DNA from: Anaerolineales bacterium UBA2395
Lineage (GTDB): Bacteria; Chloroflexota; Anaerolineae; Anaerolineales; Villigracilaceae
Direction: 5' to 3'
DNA length: 64,000 nucleotides
NCBI GenBank assembly: GCA_002343775.1
Contig: DDSH01000031.1
Coordinates: 1-64,000 of the forward strand
Both the position numbers and the translations under genes were made by a program. The notes under the pieces are model-generated. The model saw nothing but the letters and a program-made list of their open reading frames with translations, had not been told where the DNA came from and made no database searches. This document shows, one piece after another, positions 50,585-58,439 of this stretch; position 1 is the first letter of the stretch; every line of letters starts with the position of its first letter.

Positions 50585-51286
50585 CTAAGTTTCGAGACCC
50601 TCCGATACTTTTAAAAGATCGTGCGGCTTGAGAATGGTGATCTTCTCCCTGCCGGTCTTGATGATGCCCCTCCGCTCCCAATCGCTGAGGAGACGGCTGA
50701 CCGTGTATAGAGTAGTGCCGGTCATTTCCGCCACATCCTGCCGGGAGAAGGATAATTCGATCCCCGCTTCTTTTCCAGACTTGAAGCCAGACTGCCCAGC
50801 CAGGCGGATCAACGCGTTAGCCACTCTTTGCTCCACCCGCTCTGTAGCGAGTTCACGGTAGCGCGCCTGCATCTCCTGAATATAGGAAGTCATCAGGTTC
50901 ATCAGGTCAAAGGAGAGGTATGGGCGGGTTTCCAGCATGGTGCGCAGAAAGTTGCTTTGAATGGCAAGCGCGGTGCTGTCTTCCAATGCCTGTGCGGTGG
51001 CCGGGTAGGTGGCTCCGTCGTTTCTCACCGCCCCCAGTGCGCCGAACATTTGCCACGGTGAGATCGTCCGCAAGTTGACCTGCTGCCCGCTGGGGTTTGA
51101 CTGCATCAATTTGACCTGTCCGCTGGTGAGGATGTACAAGTATGCCGCTTCGTCGCCCTGCATGAAAAAGAAGCCTCCTTCCTCAATGGAACGGGTGATG
51201 CTGTTCTTCAGGATCAAATCGAGGTCTTCGTCCGTTGCATGCTGAAAAACAACGACCTGTCTCAACTCTTTGGGGGAAATGGTCAT
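50585..51286 (-). CDS. CRP/FNR-family regulator, NnrR/DNR-like by context
   Basis: 233 aa. The cyclic-nucleotide-like domain covers 10-130 (EGGFFFMQGDEAAYLYILTS), the dimer helix 130-160 and the C-terminal winged helix 170-225 (SRQDVAEMTGTTLYTVSRLL). No FNR-type cysteine cluster is seen, so it may use heme or a small ligand. Position before nirK and the TTTGCG-N4-CGCAAA box argue for a NO-responsive role. TAAAAT lies six bases before the ATG without an SD, so the transcript may be leaderless. Confidence 0.88.
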   Translation of the reverse strand: MTISPKELRQVVVFQHATDEDLDLILKNSITRSIEEGGFFFMQGDEAAYLYILTSGQVKLMQSNPSGQQVNLRTISPWQMFGALGAVRNDGATYPATAQALEDSTALAIQSNFLRTMLETRPYLSFDLMNLMTSYIQEMQARYRELATERVEQRVANALIRLAGQSGFKSGKEAGIELSFSRQDVAEMTGTTLYTVSRLLSDWERRGIIKTGREKITILKPHDLLKVSEGLET

Positions 51287-51325
51287 GTCGTCATTTTACA
51301 CCCGAAAAAGATGACTTTTATCTTC

Positions 51326-51355
51326 TTGACTCTGCAGGGTGGGGTGGTGTATATT
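51326..51355 (+). promoter_or_regulatory. Promoter of the copper cluster
   Basis: TTGACT (51326-51331) and TATATT (51350-51355) with an 18-base spacer, 74 bases before csoR. The CsoR operator begins eight bases downstream of the -10. Confidence 0.65.
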
Positions 51356-51362
51356 TTGACAA

Positions 51363-51387
51363 TACCCCCACCCCCCTGGGGGGGGTA
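51363..51387. promoter_or_regulatory. CsoR-type operator
   Basis: TACCCCC and a C-run, then T and a G-run ending GGGGTA: the pseudo-palindromic GC block flanked by TA that CsoR proteins bind, placed over the expected transcription start. Confidence 0.85.
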
Positions 51388-51428
51388 AGAACAGGCTTGG
51401 ATTCCGTATCTGAGAGATTGAGGTAACC

Positions 51429-51698
51429 ATGGAAAACGAGAGCACACTCCGAAGATTAAAGACCGTGGAAGGGCACTTGCGAGGTGTCATTCGCATGGTC
51501 GAGGAAGATGCGTATTGCATCGATATCATCCGCCAGATACAGGCAGTCGAAGCGGCGTTGAACAAAGTCAGCGCCAAGATCCTCGAAGACCACCTGAACT
51601 CGTGTGTCATCACAGCCATTCAGGGTGACGACCAGAAGGAACGCGAACGGGTGCTGAAAGAGATCACCGAAGTGTTCGAGATGTCTACGAAAGTTTAA
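51429..51698 (+). CDS. csoR: Copper-sensing repressor CsoR
   Basis: 89 aa, all helical. The Cu(I) triad C30-H55-C59 is visible in DAYCIDIIRQIQ and EDHLNSCV, with TVEGHLRGVIRMVEED of the DNA-facing helices. CsoR releases its GC-rich operator upon binding Cu(I). It is the first gene of the copper cluster, and its own upstream operator indicates autoregulation. Confidence 0.94.
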   Translation: MENESTLRRLKTVEGHLRGVIRMVEEDAYCIDIIRQIQAVEAALNKVSAKILEDHLNSCVITAIQGDDQKERERVLKEITEVFEMSTKV

Positions 51699-51742
51699 GG
51701 TTACAGGTTGAACTTGCAACCTTAAACCTGTAACCTTCAATA
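51697..51742. repeat. Heptamer-type hairpin between csoR and copZ
   Basis: AAGGTTACAGGTT (51697-51709) is repeated inverted at 51725-51737. It begins inside the csoR stop codon. The downstream flank has only short T/A tracts, so it may attenuate rather than stop transcription into copZ. Confidence 0.75.
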
Positions 51743-51770
51743 AAAATATTAACCCAAGGAGAAATAAATT

Positions 51771-51989
51771 ATGACTACCGTTACTTATACCGTCCCTGCC
51801 ATTTCTTGCGGACATTGCACCCACACCATCGAGAACGAGGTGGGTGAGTTGCAGGGTGTGCAATCTGTGAAGGCTGAGATCGACAGCAAGAAAGTGACCA
51901 TCACTTTTGCCGAGCCAGCCTCGGAAGAAAAGATCAAGGCACTGCTGGCAGAGATTAACTATCCTGCTGAAGGATTGATTACGTTGTAG
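51771..51989 (+). CDS. copZ: Copper chaperone CopZ
   Basis: 72 aa, one heavy-metal-associated domain with the Cu(I) site SCGHCTHTIE. It hands copper to CopA and possibly CsoR. Its start is preceded by AAGGAG at good spacing. It lies between csoR and copA. Confidence 0.94.
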   Translation: MTTVTYTVPAISCGHCTHTIENEVGELQGVQSVKAEIDSKKVTITFAEPASEEKIKALLAEINYPAEGLITL

Positions 51990-52031
51990 AGATCGGAGGT
52001 TGACTCCAATCTCAAATTACCGATTACCAAA

Positions 52032-54488
52032 ATGACCGAAACCAAGCAACTAACCCTTCCCATTACCGGCATGACCTGCGCCAATTGCGTTGCCACCGTG
52101 GAGCGCAATTTGAAGAAATTGGATGGCGTGGAAAATGCTGTTGTCAATCTATCCTCTGAGCGCGCCATGCTGGATTTTGATGCTTCGAAACTTGGGCTGA
52201 CCGATTTCATTGCTCGCGTCAACCGCGCCGGATATGGAATCGCCACGGGTGAAGCGGATCTCATCATCAAGCGTCTGTCTGATGACAACGATGCCCGCCG
52301 CCTCGAAAAAGCCCTCTCCAAACTCGATGGCGTTCTCGAAGCGCAAGTGACATTTACAACGGAAAAGGCACGCGTGAAATATGTGCCAACCATCGTCACG
52401 CAGGCGGAACTGCGCCGTGCTGTTTCCGCTGCCGGTTTTGAGGCGTTGGAGTTGGGTGGCGCGGCAGAAGATGCGGAAGCAAAGGCGCGCGAACACGAGA
52501 TCAATGAACAATGGCGGTTGCTCATCATTGGTTTGATCTTTACGGTTCCACTCTTTGTGCTTTCCATGAGCAAGGATTTCGGGCTGCTTCCTGATTTTGT
52601 GTACACCGGTCATTCCATGGGGGGGATGCGTGACGCACAACCCTGGTTCAATTGGCTGATGCTGGCGCTTGCTGCTCCGGTCCAGTTCTACGTGGGCTGG
52701 CAGTATTATGTGGGCGCGTTTAAAGCGATACGCAATAAATCCGCCAACATGGATGTACTGATCGCGATGGGTTCGTCTGCCGCTTTTTTCTATTCGCTGC
52801 CGATCACATTTGGCTGGCTGATGGGGCATGTCTATTATGAGACGGCGGCGGTGATCATTACGCTCATCAAACTTGGCAAGTTCCTCGAAGCCCGTGCCAA
52901 GGGACGCACCTCCGAAGCCATCAAGAAGTTGATGGGGCTGCGCGCCAAGACCGCCCGTGTTGTTCGTGAGGGCGTGGAAACTGAAATTCCCGTGGATGAT
53001 GTCCGCGTGGGAGATGTGGTGATGGTCAAGCCGGGCGAGAAAGTGCCGGTTGATGGGGTGGTGGTGGAGGGACGCAGTACCCTCGATGAATCCATGTTGA
53101 CTGGAGAGTCGTTACCGGTGGAGAAGAAACCCGGTGACCCGGTCATCGGTGCGACGCTGAACAAACTCGGTTTACTCAAGTTCGAAGCCACCAAAGTTGG
53201 AAAAGAGACCGCGCTGGCGCAGATCATCAAGTTGGTGGAAGATGCGCAAGGCAGCAAAGCGCCCATCCAAAAGATGGCGGATCAAGTCTCAGCCGTGTTC
53301 GTGCCGATTGTGATCGTCATTGCCCTGCTGACCTTTGCTGGTTGGTATTTCTTCGGTGCTCCGCTTGCCATCAATGCGGATGTGGACAATTTCACCCGCG
53401 CGCTGATCAACATGGTGGCTGTGCTGGTCATCGCCTGTCCGTGTGCGATGGGACTCGCCACTCCAACCGCCATCATGGTTGGGACGGGCAAGGGCGCGGA
53501 AGCGGGTATTCTCTTTAGAAATAGTGAAGCGTTGGAACGCGCAGGGAAAGTCTCTGTGGTGGTGCTGGATAAGACCGGAACGATCACGAAAGGTCAGCCG
53601 GCGGTGACGGACATTGTAGTGGAAAGTGGAAAGTGGAAAGAAGATGAACTGCTACGCCTAGCTGCATCTGTTGAGAAGGGCAGTGAACATCCGCTTGGTG
53701 AAGCCATTTGGGCGGAAGCGACGACTCGTGGGTTGACGTTGGTGGAACCTGCCGGGTTCAAGGCAGAGGCTGGGCATGGCGTTCAAGCCGAAGTCGAAGG
53801 AAGAAGCGTAATGGTTGGGAACAAGAGAATGTTCGAGGCGAGAGGGATCTCGTTAGGGGATCTTGAATCCGAAGTGACGCGCCTTCAATCCGAAGCAAAG
53901 ACAGCCATGCTCGTTGCAGTAGATAATGTGGCGGCCGGAATCATTGCGGTGGCGGATACCATCAAAGATAGTTCGAAGGATGCCATTGCAGACCTGCACA
54001 AGATGGGGTTGAAAGTGGCGATGATCACCGGCGATAACCAAAAGACGGCGGAAGCGATAGCAAAACAGGTAGGCGTGGATACGGTACTGGCGGAAGTGTT
54101 GCCCGAAGGCAAATCGTCTGAAGTCAAAAAACTTCAATCGGGATCGTCGGTTGTCGCAATGGTTGGTGATGGCGTCAACGATGCGCCCGCTCTCGCACAG
54201 GCGGATGTGGGGCTTGCCATCGGCACCGGCACAGATGTTGCCATGGCTGCCGCGCCTGTGACCTTGATGAGCGGTGACCTGCGTGGTGTGTCGCGCGCCA
54301 TCTTGCTCTCACGCAAAACGCTGACTACCATCAAACAAAACCTGTTCTGGGCGTTCATCTACAATGTGATCCTTATCCCTGCCGCAATGCTCGGTTATTT
54401 GAACCCGATGCTTGCCGCTGGCGCGATGGCGTTCAGCAGTGTGTTCGTGGTGACGAACAGCTTGCGCTTGCGCGGGGTGAAGATTTAG
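52032..54488 (+). CDS. copA: P1B-type copper-exporting ATPase
   Basis: 818 aa. The first N-terminal HMA domain has GMTCANC (C16, C19); the second (about 75-140) has the fold but no CxxC, since the expected site reads RLSDDNDARR. Then eight helices with CPC in VIACPCAMGLATP (about 468), the phosphorylation site DKTGT (about 513), and the MVGDGVNDAPAL hinge. It exports Cu(I) using ATP. At about residue 529 three AGTGGAA heptamers encode VESGKWKE. Confidence 0.96.
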   Translation: MTETKQLTLPITGMTCANCVATVERNLKKLDGVENAVVNLSSERAMLDFDASKLGLTDFIARVNRAGYGIATGEADLIIKRLSDDNDARRLEKALSKLDGVLEAQVTFTTEKARVKYVPTIVTQAELRRAVSAAGFEALELGGAAEDAEAKAREHEINEQWRLLIIGLIFTVPLFVLSMSKDFGLLPDFVYTGHSMGGMRDAQPWFNWLMLALAAPVQFYVGWQYYVGAFKAIRNKSANMDVLIAMGSSAAFFYSLPITFGWLMGHVYYETAAVIITLIKLGKFLEARAKGRTSEAIKKLMGLRAKTARVVREGVETEIPVDDVRVGDVVMVKPGEKVPVDGVVVEGRSTLDESMLTGESLPVEKKPGDPVIGATLNKLGLLKFEATKVGKETALAQIIKLVEDAQGSKAPIQKMADQVSAVFVPIVIVIALLTFAGWYFFGAPLAINADVDNFTRALINMVAVLVIACPCAMGLATPTAIMVGTGKGAEAGILFRNSEALERAGKVSVVVLDKTGTITKGQPAVTDIVVESGKWKEDELLRLAASVEKGSEHPLGEAIWAEATTRGLTLVEPAGFKAEAGHGVQAEVEGRSVMVGNKRMFEARGISLGDLESEVTRLQSEAKTAMLVAVDNVAAGIIAVADTIKDSSKDAIADLHKMGLKVAMITGDNQKTAEAIAKQVGVDTVLAEVLPEGKSSEVKKLQSGSSVVAMVGDGVNDAPALAQADVGLAIGTGTDVAMAAAPVTLMSGDLRGVSRAILLSRKTLTTIKQNLFWAFIYNVILIPAAMLGYLNPMLAAGAMAFSSVFVVTNSLRLRGVKI

Positions 54489-54502
54489 ACGATAGGTGGT
54501 GA

Positions 54503-54754
54503 ATGATGGACGGTCTGCACTCCATCGCCCACGGTCAAACAATGACAATGAATACAAATCAAGAAATGCAAACTGTAAAATCCGCATGTGGCGGAGTTTT
54601 GCAAGACCCGGCACAGTATCCGAGCGCGATGTTTAATGGTGCGAGAGTGTACTTTTGTAATGCCGCTTGCCTGAACGCCTTCTTGGGCGCGCCAGAAGCC
54701 TTCATGGCGGGCGAGATCGAACATCCTCTTGAGGATGAATCCGCAAACTCATAA
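54503..54754 (+). CDS. YHS/TRASH-like metal-binding protein
   Basis: 83 aa. Residues 25-68 resemble a YHS/TRASH domain: SACGGVLQDPAQYPSAMFNG followed by ARVYFCNAACLNAF, with Cys in C-G-G-x and F-C-N-x2-C. Such domains bind metals, often copper or zinc, in copper operons. An AGGTGG site lies before the start, 15 bases after copA. Other in-frame ATG codons exist at 54506 and 54545 or so; the first is used here. Confidence 0.78.
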   Translation: MMDGLHSIAHGQTMTMNTNQEMQTVKSACGGVLQDPAQYPSAMFNGARVYFCNAACLNAFLGAPEAFMAGEIEHPLEDESANS

Positions 54755-54775
54755 CCAGAAATGGAAACCTTTAAC

Positions 54776-55282
54776 ATGAAAAAGATAATCCTCCTTCTCG
54801 GCGCACTGGCATTAATCCTTGCTGCGTGCGCTCCACAAACTACTGAAATGCCAAAAGCCGAATTGCCTGCCGGCAAAGCCTGGGCAGACGGCAAGGAAAT
54901 CTACTTTGTCCATACCGAAGCCTCGGATGCGGGTGTGGCGGAAAAACTGACGGACATGATGGCATCACCCGTCATGCTCGTGCCTTCGCTTGCAAAGGTG
55001 CCCGATGAATCATTGGCAAATGTGTATGTGTTCACCAACGGCATCGAAGGGATGGGTCCCTTTGGCTTTCAAGCGGATGTCTTCGACAACCCGCCCGGTA
55101 CCGATGGCTATACTCCCTTGCGCCGTCTCAATGTAGTGACATGGGTGGACCAAGCCAGCGCCCGCGAACTCACGCATGTGGATGATGTCATCGCCGCCGA
55201 ATCTGCTGGCGAAGTAACTATTGAACAGCCCGGTGTTGTCATCAACATGCCGTTCGTAGTATGGGATGGCGGTCAACGATAG
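54776..55282 (+). CDS. Lipoprotein in the copper cluster
   Basis: 168 aa from MKKIILLLGALALILAACAP, with the lipobox Cys18. The mature part has ADGKEIYFVHTEASDAGVAE, VYVFTNGIEGMGPFGFQADV and LRRLNVVTWVDQASAREL; a uniform, well-structured alpha/beta domain. Several methionines lie in the MM pair and GMGPF. I recognise no certain family. The gene is between the YHS and TauE/SafE-type genes, so a copper-binding or electron-transfer role outside the membrane is possible. Confidence 0.78.
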   Translation: MKKIILLLGALALILAACAPQTTEMPKAELPAGKAWADGKEIYFVHTEASDAGVAEKLTDMMASPVMLVPSLAKVPDESLANVYVFTNGIEGMGPFGFQADVFDNPPGTDGYTPLRRLNVVTWVDQASARELTHVDDVIAAESAGEVTIEQPGVVINMPFVVWDGGQR

Positions 55283-55338
55283 CCTATATCACAGTAGGTC
55301 ACCTTTATGACGTGACCTACTATCCATACTGAGATCAA

Positions 55339-56523
55339 ATGAGCAAAGAAAAACAACCCTCCATTGACCCCGTTGTGATCGTCACGCTTGGCATTTTATT
55401 GGTAGCCATTGCTGTTGCCATGATCGCCTTTCCATCTGATTCGAATTCCATCAACATCGCCGCAGATTCGGGGCTGATAAGCCAGATCATCGTTGCTTTC
55501 TTCACCGGCCTGACCACCGGTGGCTTGAGTTGTCTTGCTGTGCAGGGTGGTCTACTTGCCAGTTCGCTTGCGCGACAGATCGAGCAGGATTACGTCGAGC
55601 AAACTGCGCAAAACAAAAAGAAACAAAAGGCAAGCATCCGCACGAACAGCGCGCTTCCAATTGCGCTTTTCTTGTTGTCAAAACTTGTCGCCTACACCCT
55701 GCTTGGCGCGTTGCTCGGCTGGCTGGGGTCGTATCTCACCTTTAGCCCCATGACGCGCGCCCTCCTGATGATCGCCATCGGCATCTTCATGGTCGGCAAC
55801 GCCCTGCGCATGTTCAACGTCCACCCGATCTTTCGTTACTTCTCCATCGAACCTCCCAAGTTCATCACGCGTTACATCCGCAAAACAGCCAAAGGCACCG
55901 ACACAGCCACTCCGCTTTTTCTTGGATTCCTCACCGTATTCATCCCCTGCGGCGTGACCCAAGCCATGATGGCAACCGCCCTCGGCACAGGCAGCATGGC
56001 AATGGGTGCGGTACTCATGTTCGCCTTCACGCTCGGCACCAGCCCCGTCTTCTTCATTGTCGCCTATCTCACCACCGAACTCGGTGCAAAACTTGAAAAA
56101 TTCTTCATGCGATTCGTCGCCGTGCTGGTTTTGATTCTTGGATTTGTAACCCTCGATAGCGGACTTAACTTGATGGGCTCACCCCTCTCGCTTCAAAACC
56201 TGACGCGAAACTGGTTCCCCTCTCAGGCAGAAGCCAACCCCGTAGCGGACTCTGCCCAAGGCGAGATCATCCTCAATGTACAGAACGGCGGATACTTCCC
56301 TGCCACCCTCAAGGTTCCCGCCGGACAGGACTTTACCCTCAACCTCGTCACCGACCAAACCTACTCCTGCGCCCGTGATTTTGTCATCCCCGCCTTGAAT
56401 TTCTACAAGCTGCTGCCCGATACCGGCACTGTTCAGGTGACCATCCCAGCCCAAAAGGCAGGTTCGACGATCTTCTTTACCTGTTCCATGGGAATGTATA
56501 CCGGGCAGATCGTGTTTGAATGA
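55339..56523 (+). CDS. TauE/SafE or CcdA-like membrane protein with C-terminal cupredoxin domain
   Basis: 394 aa. Residues 10-300 form about seven helices, including GLTTGGLSCLAVQGGLLASS and FIPCGVTQAMMATALGTGSM, where the cysteines in GLSC and IPCG resemble the CcdA/DsbD or SafE-like sulfur exporters. The C-terminal domain (310-394) is a cupredoxin-like fold with YSCARDFVIPALNF and FTCSMGMYTGQI (C-S-M-G-M), a likely Cu(I) site. It probably moves copper or reducing equivalents across the membrane. The fusion is of the type seen in bacterial copper-homeostasis loci. Confidence 0.82.
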   Translation: MSKEKQPSIDPVVIVTLGILLVAIAVAMIAFPSDSNSINIAADSGLISQIIVAFFTGLTTGGLSCLAVQGGLLASSLARQIEQDYVEQTAQNKKKQKASIRTNSALPIALFLLSKLVAYTLLGALLGWLGSYLTFSPMTRALLMIAIGIFMVGNALRMFNVHPIFRYFSIEPPKFITRYIRKTAKGTDTATPLFLGFLTVFIPCGVTQAMMATALGTGSMAMGAVLMFAFTLGTSPVFFIVAYLTTELGAKLEKFFMRFVAVLVLILGFVTLDSGLNLMGSPLSLQNLTRNWFPSQAEANPVADSAQGEIILNVQNGGYFPATLKVPAGQDFTLNLVTDQTYSCARDFVIPALNFYKLLPDTGTVQVTIPAQKAGSTIFFTCSMGMYTGQIVFE

Positions 56524-56557
56524 ACGTTCTTTGAAATAAAGAAGAAAGAAACCGCCT

Positions 56558-56770
56558 GTGTTAAGAAAAACCTTCAAAATCCCCGATATGACCTGCACCA
56601 ACTGCGCGATGAAAATCGAATCATTGGAAGATGACCTCGATGGCGTGCAGGAGATCAATGCCAGTTACCATAAGCTGGAGATGGTCATTGAATACGATGA
56701 AGCAACATTGAACGAAGAACAGATCATCGCAGCGGTTAGAAAAAAAGGGTACACCGCCATCCCCGCTTAA
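56558..56770 (+). CDS. Second HMA copper chaperone
   Basis: 70 aa with an apparent GTG start. The heavy-metal domain has CTNC in PDMTCTNCAMKIESLEDDL. It differs from CopZ upstream, so the cluster has two free HMA chaperones, perhaps one for CopA and one for the TauE/SafE-cupredoxin protein. The SD is poor, so the start is the most doubtful part. Confidence 0.8.
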   Translation: MLRKTFKIPDMTCTNCAMKIESLEDDLDGVQEINASYHKLEMVIEYDEATLNEEQIIAAVRKKGYTAIPA

Positions 56771-56777
56771 ATGGATA

Positions 56778-56813
56778 CCCCGCAGGTTCGATTAACCCGG
56801 CGGGGCATTTTGT
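56778..56813 (+). terminator. Terminator of the copper cluster
   Basis: CCCCGC/GCGGGG stem with an inner GGTT/AACC, followed by CATTTTGTTT. Confidence 0.75.
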
Positions 56814-56821
56814 TTGATGCG

Positions 56822-56977
56822 TTACTTTCGTTTGCCGTATGCATCGAGCCGTTCATGAACAGAATGCATTTTTCGGTGCGAGATCAAGGGACGCTGGGCA
56901 AGCATAAAGGCAGGCAGGACCGCCATGAAAAGCGCGCCGAACAAATGCAACAGGGTGTGAAGACTTCCGGATTTCAT
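56822..56977 (-). CDS. 51-aa small membrane protein
   Basis: The frame MKSGSLHTLLHLFGALFMAV continues LPAFMLAQRPLISHRKMHSV and ends HERLDAYGKRK. One hydrophobic helix (residues 9-27) and a basic, His-rich C-terminal tail. AAAGGAG lies eight bases before the ATG on the minus strand. No family is recognised. It converges with the copper cluster. Confidence 0.6.
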   Translation of the reverse strand: MKSGSLHTLLHLFGALFMAVLPAFMLAQRPLISHRKMHSVHERLDAYGKRK

Positions 56978-57060
56978 GATATTTTCTCCTTTCATTTTCC
57001 CCGGTAGACGAAGAAAGCAGGCTGTAAGTTCCCAAATTGGACTGGGGTTTTTTGTTGGGG

Positions 57061-57066
57061 TATACT
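57061..57066 (+). promoter_or_regulatory. Promoter -10 of a leaderless DUF2203 gene
   Basis: TTGGAC at 57037-57042, an 18-base spacer, TATACT at 57061-57066 and then exactly seven bases to the ATG. No SD is present, so the mRNA should start at the ATG. Confidence 0.65.
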
Positions 57067-57073
57067 CGCTTCC

Positions 57074-57457
57074 ATGCCCAAATATTACACGCCGCAGGAA
57101 GCCAACAATCTACTGGAGATCGTCCGCCCGATGGTGGCGGAGTTGATGCAGATCAGCGAGCGGATTCGCTCGCGTCAACCGGAGATTTGGGCGGTGGTGG
57201 AAAAATCGGCAGGGAATGGCGGCAACCCGGAACTGAGCAAACTCCTGCCGGATTTTGATCGGCTCGATCAGATCTTGCACCGTTTGCAGGATATGGGCAT
57301 CGAGATCAAAGACCTGACGATCGGGTTGATCGATTTTCCGGCATTGAAAGATGGCAGAGTCATCTTTCTGTGTTGGAAATACAATGAGGAGAAGATCCAG
57401 TTCTGGCACGAGGTCGAAGCGGGGTTTGCGGGGCGTCAACCGATTGATTGGGAATAA
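57074..57457 (+). CDS. DUF2203-family protein
   Basis: 127 aa. MPKYYTPQEANNLLEIVRPM opens a helical half and the family end is GLIDFPALKDGRVIFLCWKY, then FWHEVEAGFAGRQPIDWE. These match the conserved DUF2203 family, found in Chloroflexota, Thermus and cyanobacteria, whose role is not known. It precedes the Ser/Thr kinase by about 40 bases. Confidence 0.85.
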   Translation: MPKYYTPQEANNLLEIVRPMVAELMQISERIRSRQPEIWAVVEKSAGNGGNPELSKLLPDFDRLDQILHRLQDMGIEIKDLTIGLIDFPALKDGRVIFLCWKYNEEKIQFWHEVEAGFAGRQPIDWE

Positions 57458-57499
57458 CCATCTGTACGTGGTCGAATTTCAAAGTACCCTGGAGAGTTG

Positions 57500-58330
57500 A
57501 TGGAAGTATCCACGATTGGGCGTTATGAGATCGAAAGCGAGTTGGCGGTGGGCGGCATGGGGATCATTTTCCTGGCGCGCGACCCTTACATTCAGCGGCA
57601 GGTGATCGTTAAAGTGCTGATGTACAGCCGCACACTGGACGACGTCTATCGTGAATATTTTCAGCGTGAGGCGGAAGTGATTGCGGCGTTGGAACATCCA
57701 TGTATTGTGCCGGTCTATGATTTTGGCTGGCATGGCAAACAGCCATATATCATCATGCGTTACATGGCAGGCGGAAGTTTGCAGGATCGCCTCAAGGAAA
57801 GCGAACTCAAACTGACCGAGATGGCGCATATCTTCAAACGGGTGGCAGAGGCGTTGGATGCGGCACATGCACAGAACATCATCCATCGCGACGTTAAGCC
57901 GTCCAACATTTTGTTCGATGTAACCGGCGAAGCCTTTCTCTCCGATTTTGGGATCGCCAAGTCCAAACCGATCACGGACGAGGAGGGGGAGTGGCTGGTG
58001 GGCACCCCGGGATATATGAGCCCCGAACAGGTACTCGGTGAACCCGTGGATGGGCGCTCGGATATTTATGCGTTGGGCGTGGTGTTATATCGTTTGTTGA
58101 CCGGTTCAATGCCTTTCTCCAGCGAGTCGGTGACCAGTTTGATTAATGCCCATGTCAACCTGCCCGTGCCAGATGTGCGTGAGGTGAAAGCCAACATCCC
58201 TGCCGTGTGGCAGGAAGTGGTGGCGAAGGCGATGGCAAAAGACCCGAACGATCGCTACAAAACCGCGGGCGAACTCGCCCGTGATGTGACCGAAGTGGTC
58301 TCTGGCAAGTGGTTTTTGCGGAAGTTATAG
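57500..58330 (+). CDS. Soluble PknB-type serine/threonine protein kinase
   Basis: 276 aa, kinase domain only. P-loop ELAVGGMGIIFLARD (about 14-28), VIVKVL with the catalytic lysine, HRDVKPSNILF (about 131-141), DFGIAKS (about 151-157) and the activation segment VGTPGYMSPEQ with its Thr. There is no membrane helix or PASTA domain. Start ATG 57500 has GGAG 5 bases upstream; a TTG codon directly before it is less likely. Targets unknown. Confidence 0.93.
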   Translation: MEVSTIGRYEIESELAVGGMGIIFLARDPYIQRQVIVKVLMYSRTLDDVYREYFQREAEVIAALEHPCIVPVYDFGWHGKQPYIIMRYMAGGSLQDRLKESELKLTEMAHIFKRVAEALDAAHAQNIIHRDVKPSNILFDVTGEAFLSDFGIAKSKPITDEEGEWLVGTPGYMSPEQVLGEPVDGRSDIYALGVVLYRLLTGSMPFSSESVTSLINAHVNLPVPDVREVKANIPAVWQEVVAKAMAKDPNDRYKTAGELARDVTEVVSGKWFLRKL

Positions 58331-58348
58331 TACTTGTTGACCTTCATC

Positions 58349-58378
58349 AAAGACCTTGCCGTGCGGTGAGGTCTTTTT
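58349..58378 (+). terminator. Terminator after the kinase gene
   Basis: AAAGACCT/AGGTCTTT stem with a 12-base loop and five Ts. Confidence 0.85.
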
Positions 58379-58439
58379 GTTTGTGAAACCGCCGGGGCTT
58401 TCCCGGTGTTGTAGATTTCAGATATTCCAAAGGAGAAAC

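Noticed and set aside
56771..57007. 78-codon plus-strand frame after the HMA gene
   Set aside because: Runs through a terminator and antisense to a better-supported 51-aa gene.
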